DNA of 64,000 bases from JBFWWP01 sp050246115 (GTDB lineage: Bacteria > Planctomycetota > UBA8108 > UBA1146 > JAJFFE01): NCBI GenBank assembly GCA_050246115.1, contig JBFWWP010000020.1, positions 1 to 64,000 of the forward strand, read 5' to 3'. Shown here in pieces: positions 40,828-50,322 of this stretch. The translations under genes and the position numbers were made by a program. Numbering within the stretch: the first letter of the stretch is position 1; the number at the start of each line of letters is the position of its first letter. Under the pieces are notes generated by a model. That model was not told the DNA's origin. It was given only the letters and a program-made list of their open reading frames with translations, and ran no database searches.

Positions 40828-42894
40828 TCACGAAGACCCGGCTGCGAACGAGGCGTCGAGGCGCCGTTCCCGCACTTCGGTGACGATGCGCTCGAAGAAC
40901 TCCTCGAACGGTATCGCTCCGAGGTCCCCCACCCCTCGCTGCCGAACCGCGACGGTTCCGGCTTCCTCGTCGCGCCCTCCGACGATCAGCATGTAGGGCA
41001 AGCGCGCATCGGCAGCCACCTTGATCTTGGCGGCCACACGGTCAGCACTCCGATCGAGCGTGGCCCGCAAGCCAGCTCCACGCAAGCGCGCGAGCAGTCG
41101 CTCGCCGTAGCCCGCGAACTGCTCGGTGATGGGGAGCACGCGTACCTGCTCCGGGGCCAACCATACCGGGAACGCGCCTTCGAAGTGTTCAATCAAGATG
41201 CCAACGAAACGCTCGAACGAGCCGAACGGAGCGCGGTGGATCATCACCGGTCGGTGCGACCGGTTGTCGGCGCCGGTGTAGCTGAGGTCGAAGCGTTCCG
41301 GCAGGTTGTAGTCGACCTGAATGGTCCCCAACTGCCACTCTCGCCCGACCACGTCACGGGCTACGAAGTCGATCTTGGGGCCGTAGAACGCCGCTTCGCC
41401 GGCCTCCTCACTGAAAGGTACCCCCAGCCCAGCGACGGCCGTGCGGCAAGCAGCCTCGGCTCGATCCCAGAGTTCGGGCCGCCCGATGTACTTCGATCCG
41501 TCGGGGTCACGCAGCCCGACGCGGACGCGGTAGTCGCGCAAGCCCAAGGTGGTGAGCACCAACTTCACGAGTGCCAGGCACCCGACGAGTTCGGGGCCCA
41601 CCTGCTCTTCGGTGCAAAACAGGTGAGCGTCGTCCTGGGTGAAGCCCCGTACGCGGGTCATGCCATGAACTTCGCCGGACTGCTCCCAGCGGTAAACGGT
41701 TCCGAACTCCGCGAGTCGAACCGGCAGGTCGCGATAACTTCGTGGTTCGGAGGCGTAGATCTTCACGTGGTGCGGGCAGTTCATCGGCTTGAGCAAGTAG
41801 CCCGTGACCTCGCCGCCCGCGAGGCGATTGGCGAGTTCGGCGCAGCTACAATTCTCGGCGGCCAGCCGTTCCATCTCTTCGTTCTCGACGATCGGCGGAT
41901 ACTGACTCTCACGATAGTAAGGGTAGTGACCGCTGGTGCGGTAGAGGCCGAGCTTGCCGATGTGGGGTGTGTAGACCGAGCGGTAGTCTTGCTTGACCAG
42001 CTCGGCTCGAATGAACTCCTCGAGTTCACGACGCACCACGGCGCCGTTTGGAGTCCACAGGATCAACCCCTGCCCCACCGCATCGTCGATGTGAAACAGA
42101 TTCAGCTTGCGCCCCAGGACTCGATGGTCGCGCTTACGCGCCTCCTCGATCAGGTTGAGGTGCTCGGCGAGCTGCTTGGGGGTGGCAAAGGCGGTGCCGT
42201 AGACGCGAGTCAGTGAATCCGAAGCGGCGTCCCCGTGCCAATAGGACGATGCGAGGCTCATTACCTTGAACGCACCAATGCGCCCGGTGCTCGGTACGTG
42301 AGGGCCACGGCACAGGTCTTCCCAGTGGCGACCGGGCTCGCCGGTCGCATACCACGACAGCTCCTCCGAGCCCGCGGCACGAGCCCGCTCGGCGTTGTCG
42401 ATCTTGTACTTGCTGCCTTCGCTCCGGAGCTTCTTCAGCCCTTCGTCGTACGGCAACTCGTAGCGCGTGAATGCGCGATCCTCCGCGATGATCTGCTGCA
42501 TCTCGCGCTCGATGGCCTCGAAGTCCCGCGAACTCAGCGGGCGTGCCTCGGGCAGAGCGATGTCGTAGTAGAAGCCGTTCTCGACCGGCGGCCCATAAAC
42601 GAGCTGCGCCTCGGGCACCAGCCGTTGAATCGCCTCCGCCATGACGTGGGCGCAGCTGTGCCGCATGAGGTAGAGCGCGTCTTCGTGCGCGGGCTGCTCC
42701 CCGCGGGGAGCGGTTATGATCTGCAGACTCGCATCCTGCGAGATCACGCGCTGAAGGTCGACGAGTTCGCCGTCGACACGCCCGCCCAGGGCCGCCTTGG
42801 CAAGGCCCGCACCGATGTCCTGCGCGACTTCGGCGACCCGAATCGGTCCTGGATACTCCCGAACGCTGCCGTCGGGCAAAGTGATACGCGGCAT
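40828..42894 (-). CDS. thrS: Threonyl-tRNA synthetase
   Basis: 688 aa, slightly longer than usual. An N-terminal TGS domain ('MPRITLPDGSVREYPG') precedes the editing domain with 'HSCAHVMAEAI' and the class II catalytic core: zinc ligand in 'PMNCPHHVKIY', 'RVRGFTQDDAHLFC', and motif 3 near 'GSFERFVGILIEH'. The anticodon-binding domain starts at 'VWLAPEQVRVLPI'. A 14-residue Ala/Ser tail is extra. The ATG at 42894 has GAAGGAAA about 9 nt upstream. Confidence 0.96.
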   Translation of the reverse strand: MPRITLPDGSVREYPGPIRVAEVAQDIGAGLAKAALGGRVDGELVDLQRVISQDASLQIITAPRGEQPAHEDALYLMRHSCAHVMAEAIQRLVPEAQLVYGPPVENGFYYDIALPEARPLSSRDFEAIEREMQQIIAEDRAFTRYELPYDEGLKKLRSEGSKYKIDNAERARAAGSEELSWYATGEPGRHWEDLCRGPHVPSTGRIGAFKVMSLASSYWHGDAASDSLTRVYGTAFATPKQLAEHLNLIEEARKRDHRVLGRKLNLFHIDDAVGQGLILWTPNGAVVRRELEEFIRAELVKQDYRSVYTPHIGKLGLYRTSGHYPYYRESQYPPIVENEEMERLAAENCSCAELANRLAGGEVTGYLLKPMNCPHHVKIYASEPRSYRDLPVRLAEFGTVYRWEQSGEVHGMTRVRGFTQDDAHLFCTEEQVGPELVGCLALVKLVLTTLGLRDYRVRVGLRDPDGSKYIGRPELWDRAEAACRTAVAGLGVPFSEEAGEAAFYGPKIDFVARDVVGREWQLGTIQVDYNLPERFDLSYTGADNRSHRPVMIHRAPFGSFERFVGILIEHFEGAFPVWLAPEQVRVLPITEQFAGYGERLLARLRGAGLRATLDRSADRVAAKIKVAADARLPYMLIVGGRDEEAGTVAVRQRGVGDLGAIPFEEFFERIVTEVRERRLDASFAAGSS

Positions 42895-43349
42895 GATCGA
42901 TTTCCTTCGAGTGTCGACCGAAACCAGCTCGGCGGGGCTGGTCGAAAGGCCGCGATCTTAGTAGGCGGGTCCGCGAGTTCACACCCATTTCGGGACTGGT
43001 GGGCGACCACGATCTCCCCCGTCCCCCGCGTGTCGCCGTTCGACGACGACCACGGCTCCGCCGCGGGCGCTCCCTACGGGGCCAACGCTCGTCGCGTACC
43101 GGAGCCTCCCGGCGACCGCAACGCGCGTAGCCGCCGGGGTGCCGGGGTCCGCCGCCACAAACTCTCTGGCCGCAGTCGCGTCGCGGTGAGAAGATCGGCG
43201 GCGCTGTCGTCCTCTCGGGAATCCGAGCCGTGGAACAGGGTCCACGACTCGTCGGTTGGACCGGTGGAGCCGTCCTTCGAAGCGCGCGAGCCGGGTCGCG
43301 ATCGTCCCGAAAAAGAACCTCGTCCCGAGTGACCACCGGGGAGCGATCC
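42895..43349. other. Divergent intergenic region between thrS and dinB
   Basis: 455 bases that must contain promoters for both genes. No LexA-type box, attenuator or gene was recognised. The longer open frame that would extend dinB upstream to 43230 has no family sequence. Confidence 0.5.
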
Positions 43350-44666
43350 ATGTCCGAGGCTCGTGTCGCGCCCCCGTCCCCGCCCCCCGGAGACTACGAT
43401 CCACGGCTGTGCATTCTGCACGCCGACATGGACGCCTTCTTCGCCGCGGTCGAAGTGCTCGACGATCCGACCCTGCGCGGCGTACCGTTGATCATTGGTC
43501 ATCCCGGCGCGCGCGGGGTCGTGTCCACGGCCTCCTACGAGGCGCGTCGCTTCGGGGTCCATTCGGCCATGCCGTCGGTCGAGGCCATGCGGCGTTGCCC
43601 GCACGCCGTGTGGCGGGCGCCGCGAGTTTCCCGCTACGCTGAGTTGTCGGCTCAGATCCGCAGTATCTTCCACCGTTACACACCCTTGGTAGAACCCTTG
43701 TCGCTCGACGAGGCCTTCCTCGATGTCGCGGGATCGCTCCGGCTCTTCGGGGGTGCGATCGCGATCGCGCAGGGCCTCCAACAAACGATCGCGCACGACA
43801 CCGGTGGCTTGACGGTGTCGGTCGGGGTGGCGACCAACAAGTTCCTCGCCAAGCTCGCGAGCGACATGCAGAAACCCGCGGGCCTCACGGTCATCGACCC
43901 CGACCGAGCGGCCGAGCAAATCGCCCCACTCCCGGTGCGCCGACTGTGGGGAGTGGGCGAGAAGAGCGCGGCGCGGCTCCACGAGATCGGCGTCCGAACC
44001 ATCGGCGAGGTCGCGCGAGTGGGCGAATCCTACCTGCGACGCTCACTCGGCGAAGCCGCCGGCCGGCATCTCTTCGCGCTCGCCCACGGCCGCGACTCGC
44101 GCACTGTCGATACCGAGCACGAAGCCAAGTCGATCTCCACCGAGTCGACGTTCGCTGTGGACCTTCACGACGCCGGGGAGATTCGCAACTTCCTGTTCGA
44201 GGCCGCGGACACCGTGGCCGAGGCGCTACGGAAGGCACGCCTCCTCGCGCGCACGGTACAGCTCAAGGTCCGGACCGGCTCGTTTCGTACCCTGACTCGG
44301 GCGCACACGCTGCCGCAACCCACCAATCTGCCGCAGATCCTGCACCAAGCCGCGCTCGAACTCCTCGAAAGTCGGGTCGACCTCGCGGGCGAGGGCGTGC
44401 GGCTGCTCGGATTGGGCGCCAAGGGCCTCATCGAGGACGAGTGCGCGGTCCAAGCCGATCTCTTCGCGAGCGAAGCGGCCGAGCTCGACCGGAAGACCGC
44501 GCAAGTGAGCGATCGCGTGAAGGCCGCACTCGGCCGCGACGCGATCACGCGGGCGCGACTGATGCGTCGCCACGCACCCGGTGAGGGAGCAGCCTCGGAG
44601 AACCGCCCGGGCCGCGACGACCCCGGCCGAGTCCGGCGACGGGACCTCGGGCACGAGGCACCGTGA
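43350..44666 (+). CDS. dinB: DNA polymerase IV (Y family)
   Basis: 438 aa from the ATG at 43350 with GGGGAG 6 nt upstream. Error-prone translesion polymerase. Catalytic metal motifs 'ILHADMDAFFAAVE' and 'PLSLDEAFLDVAGS', the finger region 'STASYEARRFGVHSAMP' and the HhH 'LWGVGEKSAARLHEIGVRTI' are present. The C-terminal little-finger domain runs to about 360, and the last 70 residues are a charged, partly disordered extension; a clamp-binding motif is not obvious. Confidence 0.95.
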   Translation: MSEARVAPPSPPPGDYDPRLCILHADMDAFFAAVEVLDDPTLRGVPLIIGHPGARGVVSTASYEARRFGVHSAMPSVEAMRRCPHAVWRAPRVSRYAELSAQIRSIFHRYTPLVEPLSLDEAFLDVAGSLRLFGGAIAIAQGLQQTIAHDTGGLTVSVGVATNKFLAKLASDMQKPAGLTVIDPDRAAEQIAPLPVRRLWGVGEKSAARLHEIGVRTIGEVARVGESYLRRSLGEAAGRHLFALAHGRDSRTVDTEHEAKSISTESTFAVDLHDAGEIRNFLFEAADTVAEALRKARLLARTVQLKVRTGSFRTLTRAHTLPQPTNLPQILHQAALELLESRVDLAGEGVRLLGLGAKGLIEDECAVQADLFASEAAELDRKTAQVSDRVKAALGRDAITRARLMRRHAPGEGAASENRPGRDDPGRVRRRDLGHEAP

Positions 44667-44767
44667 AGCGTGCTTCGCGCAGCGTCGAGTGTTGCTCGTT
44701 CGGACTCTTCACCGTCGCCCACCTCCCCGCCAGAGCACGAGACCCGAGGAGCGGCGCGACGGGAGCG

Positions 44768-46132
44768 TCAGTCAGCGAGGATGCGCAGGATGTGATCGCG
44801 GATCGCGACGGCCGTCCGCGGGCTGCCGGGGCTGCCCCGTGCGGAGTCGATGAAGATCGGTCCACGATCCGGATCAGTCGGTAGGCGTCCATGGGATCCG
44901 CGCACGATCGTCGGGTCGGTGCCAACGACGTCCATGAGATAGCGGAACCCGAGCCGCTTCTTGACGAGGTTCTTCACCACACGCAGGCCTGGGAACCGCA
45001 GGCTCGGGTCGAGGAACAACTCGGTCGGGTCGTAGCCCGGCTTGCGGTGAATGTCGACGGTATTGGCGAAGTCGGGCCGGCGGGCGTCATCCAACCAATA
45101 GTGATAGGCGAACCAGCACCCCGGTTCGCTCACGAGCACCAGTTCCCCGGAGCGCTCGTGATCGATACCGACCGGCGCCTGCTCGCGCCGATCGAAGATA
45201 TCCGCGACTCCGGGGAGCTGTTGGAGAGCGCTGCGCACCCGCACGACGTCGCGGGGATCCCGCACGTAGACATGGGCGACCTGGTGGTCGGCCACGGCGA
45301 AGGCCACGGACGCGCCTGCATCCAGCAGCTGACCATGGCTCCGTTCCTGGAGCCGCAGGAACCCGCGTTCTGCCAAGAACCGGTTGACGAAGATCGGCGT
45401 CGTCACCGATTCGATGCCGTACTCCGAGAGGACGAGCACCCGCGCTCCGCGTGCGCGCGCCGCATCGATCAAGCGCCCCGCCTCGATGTCGAGCGCGCGC
45501 ACGGCCTCGCGCGACGCCGGCGCCTCGGGCCCGAAACGCTGGTGGTCGTAATCGAGGTGCGGCAGGTAGGCGAGTACGAGCGTGGGGTCGAAGCGTTCGA
45601 TGACGCGGAGCGTCGCGTCGGCGATCCAACGCGTCGACCGAATGTCCGCGCCCGGGCCCCAGAAATGAAACAACGGGAACGGTCCGAGTTCGGCTTCGAG
45701 TTCCGCATGCAGCGGTGCCGGCTCCGAGTAGAGGCCGGGCCGCTTGAGGCCGTTCGCGTGATACTCGGGTCGGGGCGTGACACTGAAGTCGACCGCCGCA
45801 TACATGTTGTACCACCAGAACATCTTTGCACAGGTGAACCGGGGGTCGCGCGCGCGCGCGGTCTCGTAGAGTTTCTCGCCCTGGATCAGGGCGTTGGACT
45901 GCCGCCAGAGAAAGACCTCGGCAAGGTCGCGGAAGTACCAGCCGTTGGCAACGATCCCGTGCTCGCGCGGCAGGCGACCGGTGAGCCAGGTCGCTTGCAC
46001 CGTGCAGGTCACTGCCGGAAACACCGTTGCCAGCGCGCCAAGCTCACCCGCATCCGCGAGCGAGCGCAGATTCGGCGCGTCGACGAGATCGCAGGGACGC
46101 AGTCCTACGGCGTCGATGACGAGCAGCTTCAC
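44768..46132 (-). CDS. Alkaline-phosphatase-superfamily phosphodiesterase/nucleotide pyrophosphatase
   Basis: 454 aa, GTG start overlapping dus as GTGA. The catalytic Thr segment 'FPAVTCTVQATWLTGRLPRE' followed by 'HGIVANGW', the metal motif 'LAYLPHLDYDHQRFGP', 'VLSEYGIESV' and a late metal His near 'VDIHRKPGYDP' match the type I phosphodiesterase family. No signal peptide, so it is cytosolic. The substrate is not evident; coupling to a tRNA-dihydrouridine synthase gives no clear hint. Confidence 0.85.
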   Translation of the reverse strand: MKLLVIDAVGLRPCDLVDAPNLRSLADAGELGALATVFPAVTCTVQATWLTGRLPREHGIVANGWYFRDLAEVFLWRQSNALIQGEKLYETARARDPRFTCAKMFWWYNMYAAVDFSVTPRPEYHANGLKRPGLYSEPAPLHAELEAELGPFPLFHFWGPGADIRSTRWIADATLRVIERFDPTLVLAYLPHLDYDHQRFGPEAPASREAVRALDIEAGRLIDAARARGARVLVLSEYGIESVTTPIFVNRFLAERGFLRLQERSHGQLLDAGASVAFAVADHQVAHVYVRDPRDVVRVRSALQQLPGVADIFDRREQAPVGIDHERSGELVLVSEPGCWFAYHYWLDDARRPDFANTVDIHRKPGYDPTELFLDPSLRFPGLRVVKNLVKKRLGFRYLMDVVGTDPTIVRGSHGRLPTDPDRGPIFIDSARGSPGSPRTAVAIRDHILRILAD

Positions 46133-47322
46133 TCGGCCGCCTCGGCCGCACAGGTCTCGGCGTACTCGACGCCGCCGTCGCCGAACGGAGTCGTGTCGCC
46201 GCTGTGGGCGACGTCAGGAAAGGTCTCCGACACGATGCGCCGGAAGTCGTCGGCGTCGCGCGCGAGGGCGATCCGAGCCCGGAACGCGCGTGCTCCGCGC
46301 ACTCCAGCCAGGTAGCGGCAAGCGAACTTCCGCATGCGGATCGTGCCAGCGGGGTCACCCTCGAGATCGACCACGGCAGCGTGGTGCGCGAGTAGTTGCT
46401 CACGCTGCTCGAGCAAGCTGGGGGCACGGGGTGCTGCCTCGCCACGGAGCGCCGCCGTGATCTCGCGAAACACCCATGGCCGCGTCAAAGCAGCACGCGC
46501 GACCATGACGCCCGCCGCGCCAGACAAGCGCAGTGCCCGCATTGCGCTCGGCGCGTCGACGATGTCCCCGTTGGCAATGACGGGCACGTCGACGGCCGCC
46601 ACGACTTCACCGATCAAGTCGAACCGGCTCGGCGTTCCGTAGCCTTCGCCCGCCGTGCGCCCATGCACCGTGATCGCCACTGCACCGTTGGCTGCGGCCT
46701 GGCGGGCAACCGCCGTCGCCGTTCGACAGTTCGCCGACGGACCCAATCGGATCTTCGCGGTCACCGGAATGCCGCCCGCGCCGCGCACCGTCGCGGCGAC
46801 CATGCGTCCCACGGTCTCGGGATCACGCAGAAGCTTGGCCCCAGCCCCTTGCTTCCCCATGATTCGCTGCTTGGGGCAGCCGAAGTTCAAGTCGATGACG
46901 GCGACGCCGTAGTCGCGCAACCGTCGGGCACCCTCCTCGACCATGGCGGGCTCCCGATCCCACAGCTGCACCCCCAGCGGCCCGGGCTCGGTTCTCACCC
47001 CGTGCAGTCGCTCGGGCTCGGTTTGCTGTCCTTGCACCCACCCGCCCGCCGAGACCATCTCGGTGTAGATCAACCCGCAACCGCCAAAGTCGCGGACCAA
47101 CCGCCGAAACACGAGGTCGGTAAAGCCTGCGATGGGCGCCGAAATCACCGGGGTAGCGAGTGCCAGCGACCCGATGTGTAACGGCGGCGACTCGCGCGTG
47201 GGGAGCACCCCGGCCTCTGCACCCGGAGGTACATCGCGCTCGACCCGAGATTCGATCACCGCACCCACCGTCTTCCACTGGCTACGCTTCTTCTCGACGC
47301 CCTGGACTCCGCCTCGCGACAA
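46129..47322 (-). CDS. dus: tRNA-dihydrouridine synthase
   Basis: 397 aa from a TTG at 47322; the start is uncertain because conserved sequence begins only near residue 47 ('LHIGSLALATPVISAPIAGF'), and GTG 47271 is an alternative. It is an FMN enzyme reducing uridine in tRNA. The catalytic Cys is in 'LNFGCPKQRIMGKQGAGAKL', and 'TAKIRLG', 'VHGRTAGEGYG' and 'VIANGDI' are the FMN and substrate motifs; DusB-like. Confidence 0.9.
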   Translation of the reverse strand: MSRGGVQGVEKKRSQWKTVGAVIESRVERDVPPGAEAGVLPTRESPPLHIGSLALATPVISAPIAGFTDLVFRRLVRDFGGCGLIYTEMVSAGGWVQGQQTEPERLHGVRTEPGPLGVQLWDREPAMVEEGARRLRDYGVAVIDLNFGCPKQRIMGKQGAGAKLLRDPETVGRMVAATVRGAGGIPVTAKIRLGPSANCRTATAVARQAAANGAVAITVHGRTAGEGYGTPSRFDLIGEVVAAVDVPVIANGDIVDAPSAMRALRLSGAAGVMVARAALTRPWVFREITAALRGEAAPRAPSLLEQREQLLAHHAAVVDLEGDPAGTIRMRKFACRYLAGVRGARAFRARIALARDADDFRRIVSETFPDVAHSGDTTPFGDGGVEYAETCAAEAAE

Positions 47323-47528
47323 AGTCGGAAGCTGGCGACCCGCTCTACGGCTCGGGTACTCACTCGTCCGGTCCCATAGTAGACGCGTATCGCGAGCCGA
47401 TCAACGCGGAGCGATCGACGCGGGCCGAGCCCCTGCGCCGGCCACCGCCACAGCCACAGCCTCGCCCCCAATCCGGGGGCAGGCTGCGTGAGTCCAGACT
47501 GAACCCGCCACGGCGCCCTGCACCCTCT

Positions 47529-47564
47529 CCGGGGCAGATCCTCTCGCCGGGGCAGATCCTCTCG
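47529..47564. repeat. Two perfect 18-bp tandem repeats
   Basis: CCGGGGCAGATCCTCTCG at 47529-47546 and again at 47547-47564, upstream of dus and away from any coding frame. Confidence 0.95.
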
Positions 47565-48124
47565 TGTCACCCATGTGATCGGAAAATCGGTTACCTATGG
47601 TTCCGGAATGGACCCATGTTCACCCCACCCCCCCGCCACGCCCCTCGAGGGGCGGGGCGCGAACCTCCTCGAGCTTGGGGGCTACATGCAACTGGGCGAT
47701 GGAACGACAATCGACTGGCCAGCGACTAGTGCTCCGGAGGAGCATGCCGTGTCCGCGATCGCGAGCCTTGGATGCGAGGGGCGTGCGCCCTGTCCATGAG
47801 ATTCTTGGATGGTCCGCAGTGTCTGCGCGCGCAGACAGTCCGACGATGCGATGGGCGTAGCGCTCGCGAGATCGTCTTCGGTTCGCACGAAGCGAAACGA
47901 CACGCGTTGACGGGTCGTCGACGATGGCACGGCGGTGTCGCCCGCGCGCGTGCGAAGTGCGCCACGTCGAGGCTCGTTGAGCGAGCCCGCGCTGCAGGTC
48001 GCGAAGCACCCTTCTCCTGTCCGATGGACCGCGGCGGGACGCGATGCACATTATTGCGCAGAACCACCTTTTCGTTGCATTCTGGTGTATTCTGCGTTAT
48101 GCTCTTGTTCCTGCCCAAGTGCTC

Positions 48125-48152
48125 GAGAGGAGTATTCCCGAGAGGAGTATTC
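48125..48152. repeat. Two 13-bp direct repeats upstream of the HNH gene
   Basis: GAGAGGAGTATTC at 48125-48137 and 48140-48152, 15-bp period. They lie 62 nt before the preferred HNH start and could serve as an operator, but no half-site symmetry is evident. Confidence 0.85.
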
Positions 48153-48213
48153 TTTGTCTTACTCGAAGACCTTCCATCCGCGCCCATTCTCGGCCCACTT
48201 CGTGGGAGCTTCC

Positions 48214-49884
48214 GTGTTCGCTCGCGTTCGTGATCGGGGTGCTGCGACAGGGAACATCCGCGCTACGTTCTCTACGCAAGGGGGTGGCCAGGACTTCGTC
48301 GTGGGTGAGAGTTCGGTCGCCTACGGAGCGGGCACCAAGGGGACGAGGAAGGGTCGCGAGGAGATCGCGCCCGTGGACGATCACGGCGTGATCGAAGCAA
48401 GCACGGTGCACGAGCGGCTTCGGTCGTTGCTGGCGCTCGGGAACGAGGTGCGGCTCGAGTTTCTCGATGCGCTGCGGAGCTTGCACGATGACCGACTGTG
48501 CTTCGAGCTCGGGTACTCGAGCTTCCACCAGTACTGCGATCGGGAGCTGGGGATCGCGAAGAGTACGGCTTATGAGTATCTGAAGGTCGGGAAGGCCTTG
48601 GCGGACTTGCCGGGGCTGCGGGGGATGTTCGCGAGTGGCGACCTGTCGTGGGATCAGGTGCGGCACGCGGCGCGGGTGGCTACGCCGGAGACCGAGACGG
48701 CCTGGATCGAGCTGGCGTGGGAACTTCCCGTCAGCGAGTTCTTGGCCGAAGTTCGCGATGCTCTTCGCAACGGGCGAGCGGCACCGCGCGAGAAGCGAAA
48801 CGGACTGCCGAATCTCGTCACCAAGCTGTCGATCGAGGTGACGCTCGAGGAGAAGGAGCGTGTGCGGACAGCGTTCGCGCTCGTGGCAGAGGCGCTTGGA
48901 GAGGAGGCGCTCGGGGAGAACGAGCCGCAGGGCGACGGCGACGCGCGCCCGACGCTGCTCCGTTGGGCGGATGCGGTTCTCGCTGGGAGGATCCCGCTCT
49001 CAGCAGGACCGGCAGGTGACGCGGGACGGCGAACTCGACCCGCGCAGGCCATCGTCTATCACTCGTGCCGCGAGTGTCGCACCGCCTCGGTCCAGACCGA
49101 GGACGGTCTCGTGAGCGTGGAGCCCGATCGCATCGCCAGACTGTCTGCGGTCGCGGACACCGTGGACATCTCGACCGGGGCCGTCCCATCCGGGGGCAAC
49201 TCAATCGAAGACACATCGACGAGAGTCATCTCAACCGGAGTCAACTCCATCGGCGACGCCTCGTCAGAGAAGGGATCGCCAACCGACAAGGAAGCCGACA
49301 CCCCACTTCCCGATGGGCTTCTGGATGCGCCCAACTCGGCTGCGCTATCGCGCAAGGTGATCCTGCGCGACGGGGCACGGTGCGCGAACCCGGCTTGCGG
49401 GTCGAAACGCCGACTGCACGCGCATCACATCATCTTCCGGGCTCGCGGAGGCCGCACTGTGCTCGCGAACGAGGTCGCGGTGTGTGATCGTTGCCACGCA
49501 CTGATCCACGCGGATCGGCTCGAGGTGTCGGGCACTATCGACGGTGGCCTCGAGTGGAGACCTCGGCCCTGGAGCGACGCGACGCGGCTTCGATGCGCTC
49601 GTGAGCTCGGTGAGCGGTTGCGGTCGCTGGTGGGCGAAGTCCATGGACCGGGCCAAGTGGGCCGCGAGCCGTCCCGGTCTTCCATGCTCCGCGACCCGGT
49701 GTCCACGAACGCAGACACGCAGCGCGTCGAAGCTCTCGCGCAGGGTCTGATTCGCCTCGGTTACCGGAAGTCGGAAGCGGTCGCGAGAATCGAGCACGCA
49801 CTCGCGCGGCTCGCCGAGGGGGGCTCCAGCACGGACGACGGGGAGGTCCTGCGCCTCGCCATCTGCGTGGGGTCTGGCGCATGA
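48214..49884 (+). CDS. HNH endonuclease-domain protein with C-terminal RuvA-like helical domain
   Basis: 556 aa from a GTG with GGGAG 5 nt upstream; a longer frame to 47935 exists. The N-terminal 200 residues ('GYSSFHQYCDRELGIAKSTA', 'RLRSLLALGNEVRLEFLDAL') resemble the DUF222-like helical part of mobile HNH proteins. A low-complexity Thr/Ser/Gly linker follows. The HNH site is 'CANPACGSKRRLHAHHIIFR' then 'NEVAVCDRCHALIHADRL', with two zinc-binding Cys pairs. The C-terminus 'ALAQGLIRLGYRKSEAVARI' matches the RuvA C-terminal fold. Such proteins are common, multi-copy and often next to mobile DNA, as here. Target unknown. Confidence 0.8.
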   Translation: MFARVRDRGAATGNIRATFSTQGGGQDFVVGESSVAYGAGTKGTRKGREEIAPVDDHGVIEASTVHERLRSLLALGNEVRLEFLDALRSLHDDRLCFELGYSSFHQYCDRELGIAKSTAYEYLKVGKALADLPGLRGMFASGDLSWDQVRHAARVATPETETAWIELAWELPVSEFLAEVRDALRNGRAAPREKRNGLPNLVTKLSIEVTLEEKERVRTAFALVAEALGEEALGENEPQGDGDARPTLLRWADAVLAGRIPLSAGPAGDAGRRTRPAQAIVYHSCRECRTASVQTEDGLVSVEPDRIARLSAVADTVDISTGAVPSGGNSIEDTSTRVISTGVNSIGDASSEKGSPTDKEADTPLPDGLLDAPNSAALSRKVILRDGARCANPACGSKRRLHAHHIIFRARGGRTVLANEVAVCDRCHALIHADRLEVSGTIDGGLEWRPRPWSDATRLRCARELGERLRSLVGEVHGPGQVGREPSRSSMLRDPVSTNADTQRVEALAQGLIRLGYRKSEAVARIEHALARLAEGGSSTDDGEVLRLAICVGSGA

Positions 49885-49889
49885 GACCG

Positions 49890-50110
49890 ACAGCCCGGCT
49901 TCAAGTACATGCTCTACGTGCCGATCAACCCGGTCGCCGCCGGGCTCGTTCGGCGCGCCAACGATTGGCCCGAAAGCAAAGTGCTACCCCACGAGATCGG
50001 CAACGCGTCGGGAAGGTCAGCCGACCGGACCTCTTCTTCGACTCGAACGGAGAGTGCCGGAAGCGGCGGAACTCCAGACGCCACTCCCCGCATCCAAGGG
50101 ATGTCGGCAC
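49890..50110 (+). pseudogene. Decayed RAYT (IS200-like Y1) transposase fragment
   Basis: Three consecutive reading frames each carry the next piece of one protein: 'YVPINPVAAGLVRRANDWPE' (frame of 49909), then 'KVSRPDLFFDSNGE' (frame of 49881), then 'PEAAELQTPLPASKG' (frame of 50054). 'NPVxAGLVxxxxDWP' and 'RPDxFF' are motifs of REP-associated transposases. Two frameshifts and the lack of the catalytic HUH and Tyr region show it is dead. It directly follows the HNH gene. Confidence 0.75.
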
Positions 50111-50322
50111 CAATACCGTGATCCCGCAGTCGCGGTTCGCCTATCCCAAGGGCGGCGAACCCCGACCCTGCATGAAACCCGCGACTCGCAACCTCGAATC
50201 GAGCAAGGCGCTGCCACAGGTGGCAGAGAACGGCTGTGGCACGGACGGCGTGAATCCCGCGCCTACCGATCTCGCGGGGCGAAGGGCATGAACTGACGGC
50301 GAAGAGCGTCAGCTACAAGCCC
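50111..50322. other. Intergenic region after the transposase relic
   Basis: No gene. A 6-bp stem (CTGACG 50293-50298, CGTCAG 50307-50312) lies just downstream of the minus-strand dockerin gene stop and may be a weak terminator. Confidence 0.4.

Larger units (their letters stand above)
47323..48213. other. Long intergenic region upstream of the HNH gene
   Basis: 891 bases without a gene I can support. The frame open from 47935 into the HNH gene has no conserved sequence before 48214. It contains an 18-bp tandem pair (47529-47564) and a 13-bp direct repeat (48125-48152). The divergent dus and HNH promoters must lie here but were not identified. Confidence 0.5.
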
